From Pisaster brevispinus (lineage: Eukaryota; Echinodermata; Asteroidea; Forcipulatida; Asteriidae), in contig JAMKCF010000013.1 in NCBI GenBank assembly GCA_023634235.1, positions 10,098,296 through 10,162,295 of the forward strand: 64,000 nucleotides of DNA. Reading direction: 5' to 3'. A model generated the notes under the pieces. It saw only the letters and a list, made by a program, of their open reading frames with translations. It did no database searches and was not told where the DNA came from. The stretch's first letter is position 1. Each line of letters begins with the position of its first letter. Of this stretch, positions 24,501 through 30,829 are shown in pieces. The translations under genes and the position numbers were made by a program.

Positions 24501-26889
24501 AGGGGTAGGGAGCCAGACCAACAATTACGTTTTTTTACGAAGGTATTAGTCTGTACCCCTAGCTATTATCCCCTAACTATTGCAACGTGTTGTCTGCGCT
24601 ACACACGCGTGACGATGACGGGGAATGTTTATCCCATACAGCTATAGCAGCTGGTCTACTTCAGTTCTATCATTTTACCTCCATGGCTTGACAATGTCCA
24701 CCCACCCCCCAAATTGCTTCTTTTGCTGGCTTTCCCTTTCGATTTATCGTGAGTTTTTTTACTTTTTACTTTTCATTGGACCACCTTCTGGGTATTTTCC
24801 TTGCGATGTTTTTTGTACCGATCCTTGGATGTCGAAGCTCGTTCTCCATTACAAGTAAGTTCGTCCAGTTCGTCGTACACAGAATACAGGTTGGGGTGCG
24901 TTTTCGCGGTCGTATTATAACCAATAACCGTTTCAATGGCAAGTTCAACCGAAACAAATATTGGTTACGACCGCGATCGGACTTCGACTAGGACTGGCCA
25001 TAGAGCAAGAAACCTTGTTCTGGGTCTATGGACTGACGTCCGTTTATGTCTGTTTTTTATTTACACGTGAATTTGTTCTTGATGGATATGAAGTCTGGAT
25101 CCTCATGCCTCGCCATTGTTATAATTAATACATAAACAGAGCACCAGTCTACTTAACAACATTGCGCAACATTGTCACGTAAACTTGACAGTTGCAACGG
25201 CTGGAAAAGCGTATAAGCTGACCTTTGACCGCGTTTAGGTTTTTTTCACATTTTTCGTTAATTACGTGATATTTTGATGATTTTTTTTACAACAACCATT
25301 TACAAATTATTGTCTGTCAATCCACATCACTAAATTAGGTAAACAGTAAGCCGGTGTGTCCCTTTAATTTTAAACAACTCGTCGCCGACACCACGAACTG
25401 ACACACTATGTACAAAACCATTTTTTCTTTTAGTTTTCAGTTTTGTGCATGTCAGACCATGTTAACCTAGGCCTACAATTTCATGAAGTTTCAACGCTTC
25501 AGGAGCTTGACCTTTTTTAATTTCGATGATGCTACGCAACTTTGCACCATAACTGAAATGTTCGCCACCACGAACTGACACAGAGGTTCAATAAACCATT
25601 GCAACACACGACGCGCACAAACCTCTAAAGTGAAAAAAACGTTTCCACAAACTGACACAAACCCTTGGTGTGTTGCGCGCGCTGACCTACATTTTCACGA
25701 ACTGACACAAACGCATTGTAATACATTGGATAGTGTTAGTTCGTGGAAAATGCCTGATTGCGTAAATTTTCGTCATCACGAACTGACAAAAACCTCTCTT
25801 ACTTTATCAATTGTTAAAACCTTTAAATGGGTTAAATCCCCTGAGTATACGCAAGTGTTGATTAGGTGGTACTGACTGTTCCACACAATCCAACATACAT
25901 TAAAAATGTTGTTGTGCATTTACAACGATATTTTATATACAATTGACTTATTTTGCTGCCAAGCTAGTGTCTATGATTGTTTTAGCCGTTGCATTTATTG
26001 TTTTAATTAAATTTGTTAATTACTTATGTGTAATTAGTGAAAATATAAAATTAGCGCCATCACAGCATTCACAACATTGCACCACGCCTAACATCTGGCT
26101 TGTACATAATAGGGGAGCAATAAACTACACTCAGGCATGGAGGCTACCTCCATGACCCAATAAACTCCACCAGTAACCCTCTGACCGTCTGCAATAAACT
26201 AACCCAGCCATGACAAAACAAATTATATGTAAACTCTATCTCTCTTTTTTAAGCTTCAAGCCAGCTGACACAGCTTGACTTGCCCCTCTAAAAAAAATAA
26301 ATATAACAAATTGGACCTGACACCTTCCCCCCCCCCCCCCTCTTAGATATGTGGAATGGTCTTGCCTTGGATGTCAGGGAATTTGAGTCCCGCAGGTCAA
26401 TACACTTTGGAGATTATGCTAATTTTATCAATGTCTGGAGCACATCAGTCCACCTTCCCCTCAGTCATACGAGCAGTAAAAAGCACTGTTTATATGAAGT
26501 TCAAAGCATCAATTCCCACTGTGAGAAAACTAGTTGAAAATACCTCGAATTTGGAAAACTTCAAACGCTGTTTTCTCAGATTGCTACTTTTTCTGGCATC
26601 TACGTGTGTGTCCATTCGTGGTGTCGGTGACGACTGATTAGCCACATCGCAGTTTTCTTCAAACGGTAGGTAATTTGGGTGGATGCGGTGGAGGAAATTT
26701 TACCAGTTTGTTTGACAACATTATATATAAGTTACCAAGTACAAATTGTATACATTATTATAACCGGCGCTTTCAAGGAGAGTTCCAAAATCTTCGCAAA
26801 GGGTGGGGTGAGGGTGATATATACATACCTTCTAAAACTCCCAACAAAATGATCAGCAGCTCGAGGTTCACACGAAGTTGTCCCGCCAT
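3402..26889 (-). CDS. Tie-like receptor gene 1, N-terminal part (signal peptide, Ig-like, EGF)
   Basis: Inferred model: join of 26889-26829, 7764-7467, 7115-6867, 4375-4241 and 3554-3402, continuing beyond the left edge. All junctions are phase 1 with consensus AG acceptors and GT donors. The layout is signal peptide, a domain with conserved Cys/Asp, an Ig-like domain, an EGF module with NKWG and CICPPGFSG motifs, then an EGF module with [10 protein letters not shown]. Vertebrate Tie1/Tie2 ectodomains show the same order, and [10 protein letters not shown] is a Tie hallmark. The product would be a type I membrane receptor acting at the cell surface. The kinase and membrane segments are not in the window. 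The 7467-7764 exon contains a 1-nt frameshift, so the copy may be non-functional or the base may be a sequence error. A Tie-related receptor without a kinase, or another EGF receptor family, cannot be excluded. Confidence 0.72.
3555..4240. other. Intron of gene 1, no recognisable feature
   Basis: AT-rich DNA between the two EGF exons. I see no coding signal and no clear repeat structure. Confidence 0.55.
4241..4375 (-). CDS. Gene 1 exon: first EGF-like module ([13 protein letters not shown])
   Basis: A 135-nt phase 1-1 exon with acceptor GCTACAG and donor TCAT|GTTAGT. It encodes GCQENKWGKPDC...GGVC...CICPPGFSG with eight cysteines, the laminin/Tie-type EGF spacing. It has the same length as exon 63530-63664 of gene 2. 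It is spliced to 3402-3554, where the phase-1 T plus TA gives a Leu codon. Confidence 0.87.
4376..6866. other. Intron of gene 1 with foldback and degenerate repeats
   Basis: The intron holds the foldback at 4798-5022. At about 5820-6260 there is a patch of degenerate repeats built around GTTTGTAC...AATGTAYACTTA. Short frames here are not supported by splice sites or known motifs. Confidence 0.5.
4798..5022. repeat. Foldback (MITE-like) inverted repeat
   Basis: The left half reads GTGACTTCGCTCGGCCCCAG and continues to CGCTGGGATGGGC. The reverse complement of the right half reads GTCACGTAGTTCGTTCGTCC followed by CCAGCG and CGCTGGGATGGGC. Each half also contains its own GC-rich stem. The total is about 225 bp. 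No clear target-site duplication was identified, so its class is unknown. Confidence 0.6.
6867..7115 (-). CDS. Gene 1 exon: Ig-like domain lacking the usual cysteines
   Basis: A 249-nt phase 1-1 exon (83 codons) with acceptor AATGCAG and donor AGAG|GTAAAC. The translation has an Ig-type layout: a strand ending VRLAVTATG, a core Trp in TRWRKD, and a THAGTYEVH motif equivalent to D-x-G-x-Y-x-C. Both expected disulphide cysteines are replaced by Val. It sits between the signal-peptide-proximal exon and the first EGF, where Tie receptors also carry Ig domains. Confidence 0.75.
7116..7466. other. Short intron of gene 1
   Basis: A 351-bp AT-rich intron with no further feature seen. Confidence 0.6.
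7467..7764 (-). CDS. Gene 1 exon: N-terminal ectodomain segment, frameshifted
   Basis: Acceptor TACATAG and donor GAAC|GTAAGT. It encodes VFAVDDFTCVTKP...LFVNLDGTLSVA...TFTC-type sequence, then SVSFLRMPASGG. At the G-run at 7514-7516 the frame must shift by one base to reach the continuing GVSTSIGTVIMSTE sequence and the phase-1 donor. The 298-nt exon is one base longer than a multiple of three, although all neighbouring exons are symmetric 1-1. Either one G has been inserted or the base is an error. I do not recognise the domain family beyond its position in the Tie-like ectodomain. Confidence 0.68.
7765..8129. other. Start of the 19-kb first intron of gene 1
   Basis: AT-rich sequence, no feature seen before the SINE cluster. 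Confidence 0.5.
8130..8400 (-). mobile_element. tRNA-derived SINE copy 1
   Basis: On the minus strand, 8234-8163 is tRNA-like: an A box AGCTCAGTTGGT (about 8224-8213) and a B box GGTTCAAATCCC (8182-8171) at polymerase III spacing. The block 8240-8400 contains a GGTGTTCCCCTGGC...GGGTGTGATCCCTGGCTAC segment that recurs at 27405-27485 (plus strand), showing it is a dispersed repeat. It is not a functional tRNA gene, because the acceptor stem does not pair convincingly. Confidence 0.65.
8437..8590 (-). mobile_element. tRNA-derived SINE copy 2, degenerate
   Basis: It repeats the order of copy 1 in the same orientation: GGGGTTGA, a decayed B-box block, a GCCCTA(T/C)GTTGGC segment, CTATTTTGTCAATATC, then a GG(T)TTCGGGG block. 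The head has lost its A box. Confidence 0.55.
8637..8700 (+). mobile_element. SINE-related fragment
   Basis: CGCATCCCCTTGCAGGTGCT and the following bases match the CTTAAGGTG..CCC(G/C)TGGCTGC block at 27405-27440. It is a short, diverged fragment in the opposite orientation to copies 1 and 2. Confidence 0.5.
8701..10299. other. Intronic DNA, no assignable gene
   Basis: Nothing could be assigned with confidence. A GC-richer patch at 9060-9340 and an 88-codon minus-strand frame at 9443-9709 (basic, Lys/Ser-rich, no known motif) are the only coding-like stretches. Neither has recognisable homology or convincing splice sites. Confidence 0.4.
11147..12327. mobile_element. Non-autonomous hAT-like element with 8-bp target duplication
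   Basis: Termini are CAGTGTTGTCTGACTCGAG and, inverted from the right end, CAGTTTTGTAGTCGAGTC. They are flanked by identical GTAGGAAG copies at 11139-11146 and 12328-12335. The 8-bp duplication and CAG-type ends are hAT features. Subterminal regions (11160-11300 and 12205-12320) are arrays of a GACTCG hexamer. There is no transposase. Removing the element and one duplication copy restores the interrupted LINE frame, which confirms the boundaries. Confidence 0.85.
11861..12060. repeat. Long palindrome inside the hAT element
   Basis: The left arm, about 11861-11944 (TAAGGATTTAAAAAGATTTG...), is the near-perfect inverse of the right arm 11977-12060, separated by about 32 bp. It is probably a second miniature element nested in the hAT copy. 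Confidence 0.75.
12408..13136. other. T-rich spacer between two LINE copies
   Basis: T-rich DNA with a TTTATTTTTA tract at about 12810-12845. It may be 3' flank of the ORF1 LINE or 5' sequence of the next one. No gene seen. Confidence 0.45.
13137..16605 (+). mobile_element. Jockey/CR1-like LINE ORF2, decayed and interrupted
   Basis: The endonuclease part has GGVAMFIS, VGNVYRAPG and, in another frame, a DISDH box near 13610. RT pieces follow: LFKPGDKRCTNNYRPVSV (about 14445-14490), QYGFRPKHSTEMALVDL (about 14587-14640), GVPQGS (about 16080-16100) and LFADDTTI at about 16170-16195, the catalytic box. A late RT fragment ending NYCNIVWACTP runs to about 16590. Stops and frameshifts are spread throughout. 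About 1.2 kb of unrelated sequence (14832-16025) separates the RT fingers/palm from the GVPQGS box. Confidence 0.75.
14832..16025. other. Insertion within the Jockey-like LINE, class unknown
   Basis: It lies between an RT segment ending TPIVH and one resuming near YSDRLLIEHGVPQGS. The interior is AT-rich without a long frame. A GGGTTCATATCCC motif near 15688 resembles a polymerase III B box. I could not define terminal repeats or a target duplication. Confidence 0.45.
16600..16960. repeat. Dispersed repeat, copy 1 (TTACTTCC...CTTCCGG family)
   Basis: It starts TGACCTTTACTTCCTGTCGT and contains AAGGTCAGA, then TAGGTCGTTAAAAG, CTACACAGGGCGTGACC and TTGACTTCCGG. The same order occurs at 19945-20310. 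No coding capacity. Confidence 0.6.
16961..19944. other. Non-coding AT-rich DNA with minor internal repeats
   Basis: No gene is recognised. 17280-17430 has two copies of a CTGC(C/T)GCGGAGT motif. 17750-18480 is an unusual stretch rich in TTTCGA/GCTCGAAA-type words and short self-complementary segments. A C-run lies at 19240-19257. The short frames have no recognisable homology. Confidence 0.45.
18556..18790. repeat. Short tandem repeat of a GTGTTTGTGCAATAC motif
   Basis: Three imperfect copies of (A/G)GGTGTTTGTGCAA-AC...CGAACA...CTTGTTTTTGTT, each about 70-90 bp, are separated by T-rich spacers. Overlapping frames in both directions are a by-product. Confidence 0.55.
19945..20310. repeat. 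Dispersed repeat, copy 2 (TTACTTC...CTTCCGG family)
   Basis: TGACTTTTACTTCTTGTCTT, AGAAGGTCAAA, TGATGACGTCATGATGACGTC, GTAGGTCGTAAAAAG, CTACACACAACGTGAC and CTTGACTTCCGG occur in the same order as at 16600-16960. The TGACGTCA palindrome recurs at about 56480-56515 and 60575-60600 in the duplicated blocks. Confidence 0.6.
20899..21757 (-). mobile_element. R2-superclade-like LINE reverse transcriptase fragment
   Basis: Read on the minus strand: RRGIFKGDSLSPLLFVLAL (RT motif B), NHLLFMDDLKMLA (the catalytic A/MDD box), then, after frameshifts, SLMRYNASIVEWTKEELDV, RTRKLMTMNG and HPRSNVSTLYLPR. A segment SVNIECRNLH follows. The FMDDLK box and the HPRS-LYLPR block mark an R2/R4-like clade different from the other LINEs here. 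It is 5'-truncated and frameshifted. Confidence 0.75.
21758..21975. repeat. Two-unit tandem repeat with TGGCAAGCGA motif
   Basis: Two units of about 110 bp each contain CCCATGC(A/G)TGGCAAGCGA, then GCGT(G/A)CCAA(C/T)ATTT and GGGCAAGT(A/G)TAC. The first unit carries three TGGCAAGCG iterations. Confidence 0.6.
22359..23046 (+). pseudogene. L1-like LINE ORF1 (coiled coil + RRM), decayed
   Basis: It starts MPSKHRGGKQNG. A frameshift near 22440 leads into DFEAFVRSTLSKIAEGQRQ, a coiled-coil stretch and QECFSRRKNF. An in-frame TGA (about 22713) interrupts the conserved FSRR-N--I-G block. Reading on gives IEQAHRDGK, HILVKLLSYQDKVKV and KLRFFAGR, the usual end of an L1-like ORF1. It is related to, but distinct from, the ORF1 at 10457. 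Confidence 0.78.
23548..23955 (+). pseudogene. L1-like LINE ORF2 endonuclease, split by a TTAA element
   Basis: It begins with TNCRGLGNQAKRRDVFHFFK and CLQDVHF, the N-terminal APE endonuclease signature. Another frame gives INVYGPNTDD and ILCGD-NL, where the expected Trp of GDWN is a TGA. A TTAA-flanked element is inserted immediately after. LINE sequence resumes at 25364 with a reading consistent with GDWNLILN. Confidence 0.75.
23960..25363. mobile_element. TTAA-flanked piggyBac-like non-autonomous element
   Basis: Left end AGGGGCACACCGCC; inverted right end AGGGACACACCGGC. TTAA copies lie at 23956-23959 and 25364-25367. The 1404-bp interior has no transposase. It contains a perfect hairpin at 24105-24152, a second inverted repeat with CGCGGTCGTA...ACGACCGCG at about 24905-24975, and a GC-rich patch at 24360-24500. 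TTAA duplication is typical of piggyBac, but Kolobok elements also use TTAA, so the superfamily is an inference. Confidence 0.7.
24105..24152. repeat. Perfect 21-bp hairpin
   Basis: TCACGTGATTTATCCGAACC at 24105-24124, plus one further pairing base, is exactly complementary to 24132-24152 across a 6-nt loop. It lies inside the TTAA element. Confidence 0.85.
25388..25800. repeat. Cluster of CACGAACTGACACA motifs
   Basis: Forward copies (one with CACAAACTG) lie near 25391, 25567, 25647, 25697 and 25785, and an inverted AGTTCGTGG lies at about 25738. Spacing is irregular (50-180 bp), so this is not a simple tandem array. Confidence 0.6.
25801..26828. other. Intronic DNA 3' of the first exon of gene 1
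   Basis: 26130-26200 has three CAATAAACT(A/C)CAC-type repeats and 26328-26340 is a C-run. The 26349-26637 frames show no homology that I recognise. Confidence 0.45.
26829..26889 (-). CDS. Gene 1 first coding exon: signal peptide
   Basis: ATG at 26889-26887 opens MAGQLRVNLE followed by the hydrophobic LLIILLGVLE. The exon ends GAAG|GTATGT in phase 1. Spliced to the acceptor at 7764, the split codon becomes Gly and gives LEGVFAVDD, a plausible signal-peptidase region. This matches the secreted N-terminus expected for a receptor ectodomain and marks the 5' end of gene 1. The splice across about 19 kb is inferred from phase and context. Confidence 0.68.
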
Positions 26890-27186
26890 GACTGTCTGTC
26901 CGCAGACATTTGCTGGTGTCCCTTGCTAAATGTCACTCCACTCTAAAAAGGGACAATCATATGTATAGCTAACAAAACCAAACAAGGAACTTACTAAACT
27001 GATTTTGTTGAAATTAATCATCTTGTTCGAATTCAGATTGTGGAAGTTGACTAGATGCCAAATTCGCAAAATCATCATTACATACTTTGGAAAGTTCCTC
27101 TTTGGAAAAAGAAAGGATATCCTTGTGCCTTTTTACCGTTTTTAAAAACATTGTTTGTATATATATACATATATATGTAATAAAAT

Positions 27187-27294
27187 CAGAATATGAGTTA
27201 AACAAACTCTGGCATATCTCTCTTCAAGGATAAAGAGAGATAAAGAGAGACCAATAAAGAGAGATATGCCAGAGTTTGTTTAACTCATATTCTG
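27187..27294. repeat. Perfect 38-bp inverted repeat
   Basis: The arm 27187-27224 (CAGAATATGAGTTAAACAAA...) is the exact reverse complement of 27257-27294, with a 32-bp purine-rich loop of AAAGAGAGA iterations. The complete identity implies a recent origin. Confidence 0.9.
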
Positions 27295-27404
27295 AATTTA
27301 TAACATGTTATAGCTCTACAGAGATGTATCGAGCACTGCGAATTGTGATAGAAGACGATTTCATTGGATATATACATAACACATATATATATATATATAT
27401 ATAT

Positions 27405-27490
27405 CGCATCCCCTTAAGGTGATCCCGTGGCTGCCGCTTCCCAGGTTGAATCGTAAACGTGGGTGTGATCCTTGGCTACGAGGCAGTCTT
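27405..27490 (+). mobile_element. SINE fragment (same family as 8330-8400)
   Basis: CTTAAGGTGATCCCGTGGCT, then CCAGGTTGAATCGTAAACG and GGGTGTGATCCTTGGCTACG, match the reverse complement of 8330-8400. It lies next to an (AT)n tract. Confidence 0.6.
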
Positions 27491-28408
27491 ATTATTAAAA
27501 TTAGAATGCAAGAAAGTGCAACATTTACGAAATATTTTTTTAATTTACAATGGGCAAAAAAATTGTCAACGTTCAAAGAGTTAAAATTTTAACATTCAGA
27601 AATCGACCAAATAACATGTAATATAAATAAATAAATAAAGCACAAAAATGATAATAAGCACGAACCGGGCCTAACTAATAAGAAGCAAAAAGACACCTTC
27701 AATTTTTTTTAAATATGAAAATAATAATAATAATAATAAATAAAAAGAAGTATACATGTACATGAAAGTATTTTAAAAAATGAAAAGAAGGTAATAACGG
27801 TATTTCCAGTTTTAAATTTGGTTTATATGTTATTTATGATATATGTTATATAAATAAATAAATATGTTTTGTCTCTTAGAAATTACACTGCTTGAAATTG
27901 TTGTTGATGTTGTCATGTTCTCTAGCATCATACTAACTTTTTACATGTTATTATCAATGGAATTAAAGGGAGGGTCTACCTTTGGTAATTACTCCAAAAT
28001 TTAGTGACCATAAAATCCTACTCGGTAAAGAGAACTGGAGAGCTGTCGAAAAACAACACACCCTATTCAGTGTTCTCCAAATTTGAAAATTAAAGTATGG
28101 CGATAGGGGTTGGGGGGGGGGTCCTATGTGAGCCGAGGCCCGCCTAAGGGCCCTGACATTTTTTGATTGTACATGCTCTTTGATCATGGTGATGCACGCT
28201 GTGGTGAATCCTGATGGCCACTCTCTCCTGGCCTAATTGAGCAAAGGAAAAAGAACTCTGAAATGCATAAACTTGAAAAAGGGAAAACATTTGGAAGATG
28301 GATTTTAAACCTTGGCAGCAACTTTTTAAACGTGGCGGGTGCCACAGAGAGTGTGGTGGTGCTCCAACCTTTTTTTGACATGTAAAGGAGCACTACCTTT
28401 TTCAATAC
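27491..28408. other. AT-rich DNA with a MITE-like fragment
   Basis: AT-rich with ATA/ATAA repeats near 27725 and 27845. 27963-28140 begins TTAAAGGGAGGGTCTACC, then TTTGGTAATTACTCC, a motif set I recall from miniature elements of marine deuterostomes. I could not find its matching right end. The rest may be 3' sequence of the Harbinger gene. Confidence 0.4.
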
Positions 28409-30281
28409 TTAAATATAGTCATGCTCATGCAGCTGCTGAACCATATCCAATGGTGCAGATATTTGAGCAGCAATATGCTGTCTGAGTGGTTCTGCAGATA
28501 CATGATCCCTCTCTAGATCAATCAGCTCTATGACAGGTTGTTCAATGGGAGGATAATCTTCATCATCTTCTGCCTCCTCTCCCCACTCATCACCAGATAA
28601 AATACACACGTTATGCATAATCGCACACGCAACAGCTACTTTCGGTGCCAGAACAGGAGAAATCTAAATGGATACAAACAACTATGTATTACTACATGTT
28701 CCTGGAAATTGGGATAAATAAAAACAACGAATGGTGGGATTTATCTATGATACTTTGTATTGAGATGTTGGCAAACAGATTTTCTTTTCTTTAGGACAGC
28801 CCTTCCCCAAATGATTTCCTTTTTTAAAAATCAAGTATCAATCATGTACGCGTAGCCACACACCCTTGACCAACTCCTACGAAAATCTGTGCACTAACTT
28901 TTTGCTTGACTTATCAGTTTTTGTGAGTCCTTATCACATGACATCTGTCTTTGATTTTACTTGATTTCACAGTTTACGCTTGTGTGAGTTTACACCCATT
29001 GGTCAATTGCCAACTTGAATGATGCTATCCAGGGGCATGGTACAATAAAAACCATGTATAGTAAAGTACATTTCCTTACTTCAAGTGTCTTTGTAAAGAT
29101 GCTCCTCCATCTCGTCTTCATCTGACTGAAAGCCCTCTCAATGATTGTTCTCGCCCTGCTGAGGTGGTAGTTGTATCTTCCTTGAATGGGAGAGACGGGA
29201 GCCTTGTATGGAATGAGAATAGCCAGTGGCCTGGACTGGCAGGGATATGCTGTATCTCCAACAATGAAGTAGCCTTCAGGTGGATAATCCCTCTGGCGGT
29301 ATAATGGGCTACATTTCAAAACTCGTGCATCGTGGACTGAGCCTGGATACCCAGCAAATATATCCAGGAATACTCCTCTGTGATCACAAACTGCTTGCAT
29401 ATTAATGGAGTAAAAGAATTTATGATTTATATAGTCCTCACGCCTTGTGTTGGGAGGCATGATCTTGATGTGGGTCCCATCTATGCTACCCACAGCCATG
29501 TTAATACAATCTGTGTGTGCCAATCGACAGAACCCTTGAGAAATTGCAGGGATGTCGTCCTGCTGTGGCAGTTTAATGATGGTTCTGATACCATTCAATA
29601 CTCTCTTCAAGACGTTGTGAACTATATCACAGGTGGTTGACCGGGGAATACCTGTTGCTGCAGAGACTACCCTGTAAGCCGATCCACACGCAAGCCAAAA
29701 CAAGAAGCACAACAGTTGAATTTGTTCATCCCAGCCGTGGTGACTTTCTGTCGAGATTACTGTCAGCAGCTTGATGAAGGTGGCCTGTTTCACTCGACAG
29801 TGTTTTTTCAGTTGTTGTGGGTTTCTGACCAAATCCAACAACAAATGGACTTTAAGTTTGCAGTAGGGCTCTCTTGGAAGATTCTGAAATGTGGAAAGTT
29901 TTGGCAAAAACAGAATGACAAAATTAACAGTTGCTATACACGTAATATGCCTAAATATATTACCCATTAATAGATACTAAAACAAGTAATACATGTACAT
30001 AGGCCTTTTGTGAACAACTATTTAAAATATGGGGAAAATTTCCCGAACAACTAACATAATAAGTTATATAGCAACCAATACTAAATAGTCTGGAAAAAAA
30101 ACCACCATCCGTTTTATATTCTATGCTAAAGTTTACTTACGTTTTCCTGTCTGTGGATATTCCAAATTTGCAGAATAAAAGCCCTTCGTTGCTGCACTTG
30201 GACTAATTGATGATTATTTAGAATAATGATTAATTTAATTGCAGCCACCAGACCAGTAATTGTATCAAATAAATCGAGCAT
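28409..30281 (-). CDS. Harbinger (HARBI1-like) DDE nuclease, three exons, apparently intact
   Basis: Inferred join of 30281-30141, 29883-29080 and 28663-28409, predicting 399 aa with all junctions in phase 0 (AAC|GTAAGT, TTTCAG|AAT, GAA|GTAAGG, TTTAG|ATT). Exon 1 has a QQRRAF-QIWN N-terminus. Exon 2 holds the DDE_Tnp_4 nuclease: GSIDGTHIKI (first Asp), GYPGSVHDARVL, GDTAYP (second Asp) and SRARTIIERAFSQMKTRW (catalytic Glu). Exon 3 has the family's CAIMHN block and an acidic tail. No stop or frameshift was seen. It is either an autonomous Harbinger transposase or a domesticated HARBI1-type gene. Harbinger elements usually also encode a Myb/SANT protein, which I did not find nearby. Confidence 0.85.
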
Positions 30282-30385
30282 CCTGCGTTGTTATACAAAT
30301 TAAAACAAACATTGCGTAACGAGCACTCTATTTAGCAGACGATCGCCGTACATCACACTTCAATCGACACTTGAGGGCGCAAAGC

Positions 30386-30491
30386 TAGGCCGTAGCAGTG
30401 TCCGAATTTCATTTTGCTATTCGCCTGTGTAGCCGTAGCTGCAGCCGTAGACCTAGACATTAGCTCTAGACGCCCGTTTCGGACACGGCCT
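30386..30491. repeat. Short inverted-repeat element upstream of the Harbinger gene
   Basis: The left side TAGGCCGTAGCAGTGTCCGA mirrors the inverted right side AAGGCCGTGTCCGAAAC. The interior carries repeated GCCGTAG(C/A) words. GGCC...GTCCGAA resembles Harbinger-type termini, so it could be the 5' end of the element or a small derivative. Confidence 0.5.
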
Positions 30492-30829
30492 TACCATTCT
30501 TTTAAAATGTCGTGACAATCCATTACAAGCTGTATTACACAGTTTGAAATTAACTGATTTTATTTCACATCCTAAAAGTGTGGTTTTTGTGTGTGTTTTT
30601 TTAACACGTGAAAGCTTTGAATGTTAGTCTGGAGTTGCACAAAACTTTGTTTTAACATTGTAAACAGCATTTAAACTTTGAAAAGTAGACTTGTACCTCA
30701 GAAGGACAGTAGAAATGTCTAAAACTTTAAAAGTAATTGCATATGTCATGAACGTTTTTGGTTGCACAACATGGATTCCAGTAATACAATTCCTATTTCA
30801 TTTGGCCTACATGTATTGTTTTTTATTAG

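Noticed and set aside
26349..26637. Two overlapping plus-strand frames of 62 and 93 codons
   Set aside because: No homology, no splice context, low-complexity neighbourhood.
28140..28165. TAAGGGCCCTGAC as left end of the Harbinger element
   Set aside because: It does not match the candidate right end (GGCCGTGTCCGAA) and the flanking trinucleotides are not direct duplicates.
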